From: Enterococcus_D entomosocium
Lineage (GTDB): Bacteria > Bacillota > Bacilli > Lactobacillales > Enterococcaceae
Strand: one strand, 5' to 3'
DNA length: 64,000 nt
NCBI RefSeq assembly: GCF_030441895.1
Contig: NZ_JARJAS010000001.1
Part shown: positions 61,565 through 64,000 of the stretch, piece by piece
Layout: each line of letters begins with the position of its first letter
Position numbering within the stretch: the first letter of the stretch is position 1
Translations under genes and position numbers: made by a program
Notes under the pieces: model-generated
Databases searched by the model: none
The model's input: only the letters and a program-made list of their open reading frames with translations
Told to the model about the DNA's origin: nothing

Positions 61565-61831
61565 ATGACTGAAGAAAGAAATCAACGCAAAGTTTACCAA
61601 GGTCGCGTGGTATCAGACAAAATGGATAAAACTATCTCTGTTGTCGTTGAAACAAAGAAAAACCACCCTATCTACGGCAAACGTCTGAACTATTCTAAGA
61701 AATACAAAGCACACGATGAAAACAACGAAGCAAAAGTTGGCGATATCGTGAAAATTATGGAAACTCGTCCATTATCAGCTACGAAACGTTTCCGTCTAGT
61801 AGAGATTGTTGAAAAGGCAGTGATTATCTAA
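61565..61831 (+). CDS. rpsQ: 30S ribosomal protein S17
   Basis: 88 residues. RKVYQGRVVSDKMDKTISVV and HPIYGKRLNYSKKYKAHDE, with METRPLSATKRFRLVEIVE. Confidence 0.98.
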   Translation: MTEERNQRKVYQGRVVSDKMDKTISVVVETKKNHPIYGKRLNYSKKYKAHDENNEAKVGDIVKIMETRPLSATKRFRLVEIVEKAVII

Positions 61832-61891
61832 TCACACGAGATTTTCCTATATAGATTGTGAATTGCAAAATCTGAAAGGAGGATACACATC

Positions 61892-62260
61892 GTGATCCAA
61901 GCAGAAAGCCGATTAAGAGTGGCGGACAACTCAGGTGCCCGTGAAATTCTAACGATCAAAGTCCTTGGCGGATCTGGTCGTAAAACTGCCAATATTGGTG
62001 ACGTGATTGTTGCTACGGTTAAACAAGCAACGCCAGGTGGGGTTGTCAAAAAAGGTGACGTCGTTAAAGCCGTTATCGTTCGTACTAAATCAGGAGCTCG
62101 TCGTACAGACGGTTCATACATCAAATTCGATGAAAATGCTGCGGTTATTATCCGTGACGATAAGAGCCCTCGTGGAACTCGTATCTTTGGCCCAGTTGCC
62201 CGCGAATTGCGTGAAGGCAACTTTATGAAGATCGTTTCCCTAGCACCAGAAGTATTGTAA
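61892..62260 (+). CDS. rplN: 50S ribosomal protein L14
   Basis: 122 residues from GTG at 61892 (AAAGGAGG). IQAESRLRVADNSGAREIL and GARRTDGSYIKFDENAAVII. Precedes rplX. Confidence 0.98.
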   Translation: MIQAESRLRVADNSGAREILTIKVLGGSGRKTANIGDVIVATVKQATPGGVVKKGDVVKAVIVRTKSGARRTDGSYIKFDENAAVIIRDDKSPRGTRIFGPVARELREGNFMKIVSLAPEVL

Positions 62261-62295
62261 TAGTGATTCTTATCTAAAGGAGGTGCGAAACAAAC

Positions 62296-62607
62296 ATGTT
62301 TGTTAAAAAAGGCGATAAAGTTAAAGTTATCACTGGTAAAGACAAAAACAAAGAAGGCGTTGTGCTAGCAGCGTTTCCTAAAAATGACAAAGTCGTTGTT
62401 GAAGGTGTCAATGTTGTCAAAAAACACCAAAAACCTTCTCAAACTGCTCCTCAAGGCGGAATCGTTGAAATGGAAGCACCAATTCATGTTTCTAACGTGA
62501 TGGTGGTTGATCCATCGAACGGTGAAGCTACGCGTGTCGGTTACAAAGAAGTTGACGGCAAAAAAGTCCGCGTTTCTAAGAAAACCGGAGAAGTTCTTGA
62601 TAAATAA
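62296..62607 (+). CDS. rplX: 50S ribosomal protein L24
   Basis: 103 residues. KKGDKVKVITGKDKNKEGVV (KOW) and KPSQTAPQGGIVEMEAPIHV. Confidence 0.98.
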   Translation: MFVKKGDKVKVITGKDKNKEGVVLAAFPKNDKVVVEGVNVVKKHQKPSQTAPQGGIVEMEAPIHVSNVMVVDPSNGEATRVGYKEVDGKKVRVSKKTGEVLDK

Positions 62608-62634
62608 TCTGATGAAGGAAGGAGGGGCTAACAG

Positions 62635-63174
62635 ATGAACCGCCTTAAAGAAAAATATTCAAAAGAAGTTGTCCCATCATTAATGGACAAATTTAACTAC
62701 AGCTCAATCATGGAAGCACCAAAAGTTGATAAAATCGTTATCAACATGGGTGTCGGTGACGCTGTTTCTAATGCTAAAAACTTAGACAAAGCTGTTGAAG
62801 AATTACAATTGATCTCAGGTCAAAAACCATTGATCACAAAAGCGAAAAAATCTATCGCAGGATTCCGTTTACGTGAAGGAATGCCAATCGGTGCGAAAGT
62901 AACTCTACGCGGCGAAAGAATGTATGAATTCTTAGATAAACTAGTAAGTGTGTCATTGCCACGTGTCCGGGACTTCCACGGTGTGAGCAAAAAAGCGTTC
63001 GACGGACGCGGAAACTACACTTTAGGTATCAAAGAACAATTGATTTTCCCTGAAGTAGATTATGATTTGATCGACAAAGTACGTGGTATGGATATCGTGA
63101 TTGTAACAACAGCAAACACAGATGAAGAATCTCGTGAATTGTTGACACAATTAGGCATGCCATTCCAAAAATAA
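62635..63174 (+). CDS. rplE: 50S ribosomal protein L5
   Basis: 179 residues. DKIVINMGVGDAVSNAKNLD, GAKVTLRGERMYEFLDKLVS and a C-terminus ending LTQLGMPFQK. Binds 5S rRNA. Confidence 0.98.
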   Translation: MNRLKEKYSKEVVPSLMDKFNYSSIMEAPKVDKIVINMGVGDAVSNAKNLDKAVEELQLISGQKPLITKAKKSIAGFRLREGMPIGAKVTLRGERMYEFLDKLVSVSLPRVRDFHGVSKKAFDGRGNYTLGIKEQLIFPEVDYDLIDKVRGMDIVIVTTANTDEESRELLTQLGMPFQK

Positions 63175-63192
63175 AAAAAGGAGGCGAACTAC

Positions 63193-63378
63193 GTGGCTAA
63201 AAAATCAATGATTGCTAAAAACAAACGCCCTGCTAAATTCTCAACGCAAGAATATACTCGTTGTGAACGTTGCGGACGTCCACATTCAGTTTATCGTAAA
63301 TTTCATCTTTGCCGCATTTGCTTCCGCGAACTTGCCTATAAAGGACAAATTCCCGGCGTGAAGAAAGCTAGCTGGTAA
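63193..63378 (+). CDS. rpsN: 30S ribosomal protein S14, zinc-binding type
   Basis: 61 residues from GTG at 63193. Zinc ligands in RCERCGRPH (C24, C27) and CRICFRELAYKG (C40, C43). Short C+ form, usual in Firmicutes. Confidence 0.98.
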   Translation: MAKKSMIAKNKRPAKFSTQEYTRCERCGRPHSVYRKFHLCRICFRELAYKGQIPGVKKASW

Positions 63379-63410
63379 ACTATACTCGCATAAAGGAGGT
63401 AAATTATCCC

Positions 63411-63809
63411 ATGGTCATGACAGATCCAATTGCAGATTTTCTAACGCGCGTGCGTAACGCAAACATGGTTAAACACGAAAGCCTAGAAGTACCTGCTTCA
63501 AAAATCAAACGTGATATCGCTGAAATCTTGAAACGTGAAGGTTTCGTCCGCGATGTTGAATACATTGAAGATGACAAACAAGGCGTGATCCGCGTATTTC
63601 TTAAATACGGTAAAAACGGTGAACGTGTTATCACAAACTTAAAACGTATCTCTAAACCAGGCTTGCGTGCTTATGTCAAAGCTGACGAAGTACCAAAAGT
63701 ATTGAATGGTCTAGGAATCGCGATTATCTCAACTTCTGACGGTGTAATCACTGACAAAGAAGCTAGAGCAAAAAATGTTGGCGGCGAAGTAGTCGCTTAT
63801 GTATGGTAA
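63411..63809 (+). CDS. rpsH: 30S ribosomal protein S8
   Basis: 132 residues from the ATG at 63411 (AAAGGAGG, about 11 bases); the ATG at 63417 is possible. MTDPIADFLTRVRNANMVKH and GIAIISTSDGVITDKEARA. In other bacteria S8 represses the spc operon. Confidence 0.98.
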   Translation: MVMTDPIADFLTRVRNANMVKHESLEVPASKIKRDIAEILKREGFVRDVEYIEDDKQGVIRVFLKYGKNGERVITNLKRISKPGLRAYVKADEVPKVLNGLGIAIISTSDGVITDKEARAKNVGGEVVAYVW

Positions 63810-63840
63810 TTTAAAATATTCCACAAGGAGGTGCCTCTAA

Positions 63841-64000
63841 GTGAGTCGTATCGGTAATAAGATCGTCGTTCTTCCTGCTGGTGTTGAAATCAAGCAAAAC
63901 GGAAACGACATTACAGTTAAAGGACCTAAAGGTGAATTAACACGTACTTTCTCTTCTGATATCACAATGAATATCGAAGGAAACGAAGTAACATTCACTC
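63841..64000 (+). CDS. rplF: 50S ribosomal protein L6 (cut by window edge)
   Basis: First 53 codons from GTG at 63841 with AAGGAGGTG. SRIGNKIVVLPAGVEIKQN and VKGPKGELTRTFS are the L6 N-terminus. The gene runs past the right edge. Confidence 0.95.
   Translation, partial: MSRIGNKIVVLPAGVEIKQNGNDITVKGPKGELTRTFSSDITMNIEGNEVTFT

Noticed and set aside
1..64000. CRISPR arrays, tRNA or rRNA genes, insertion sequences
   Set aside because: No regularly spaced repeats, no cloverleaf or rRNA-like sequence, and no transposase open frame was seen on either strand.

Overview
The window looks like an Enterococcus chromosome (Lactobacillales). The signs are strong AGGAGG-type ribosome sites, moderate-to-low GC, the gene order rpsL-rpsG-fusA-tuf followed closely by the S10-spc ribosomal operon, a citrate fermentation cluster with citO and a four-gene oxaloacetate decarboxylase Na+ pump, and a pdp-deoC-cdd nucleoside operon. 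I cannot name the species. No rRNA, tRNA, CRISPR array, insertion sequence or prophage is visible.

Layout. (1) 1-9762 is a glycan-use locus: a DUF2264 protein, a discoidin-like protein, a GH88 unsaturated glucuronyl hydrolase, a GH35 beta-galactosidase, a divergent GntR/UTRA regulator, and a mannose-family PTS (fused EIIAB, EIIC, EIID). None of the complete enzymes has a signal peptide, so the PTS probably imports a small uronate/galactose-containing oligosaccharide that is cut in the cytosol. A repeated palindrome (consensus WTAACATGTTAA) before the operons is the likely operator of the GntR protein. (2) 10016-22343 is citrate fermentation: 2HCT citrate transporter, oadA-oadH-oadD-oadB, citG-D-E-F-X-C, the regulator citO and a DUF1576 membrane protein. 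Citrate is imported, split by citrate lyase, and oxaloacetate is decarboxylated while Na+ is pumped. (3) 22459-28708 is a very AT-rich accessory island between the cit cluster and the 3' end of guaA. It holds a Hachiman-like anti-phage pair (hamA nuclease, hamB helicase) and a retron reverse transcriptase fused to a C-terminal trypsin-like protease. In front of the reverse transcriptase lies a candidate retron ncRNA with its own extended -10 promoter and a1/a2 inverted repeat. A 13-base near-repeat (12/13) of the guaA 3' end lies at the far side of the island. (4) 28709-32220 is guaA, coaA and an RsmC-like methyltransferase. (5) 32471-43988 is a nucleoside uptake and salvage region: LacI regulator, pdp, deoC, cdd, BmpA-type lipoprotein, ABC ATPase, two permeases, deoB and two purine nucleoside phosphorylases. 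(6) 44187-48463 holds an iron alcohol dehydrogenase, an SGNH hydrolase, gpmA, a small serine recombinase and rpiA. (7) 48768-53223 is the str operon (rpsL, rpsG, fusA) and tuf. (8) 53351-56443 is a nitroreductase and MocR/PdxR-like regulator, divergent from a pyridoxal kinase. (9) 56784-64000 is the S10-spc operon from rpsJ to a truncated rplF.

The most interesting part is the island: two defence modules side by side at a known type of integration hotspot (guaA 3' end), one of them a compact retron whose protease effector is part of the RT chain.
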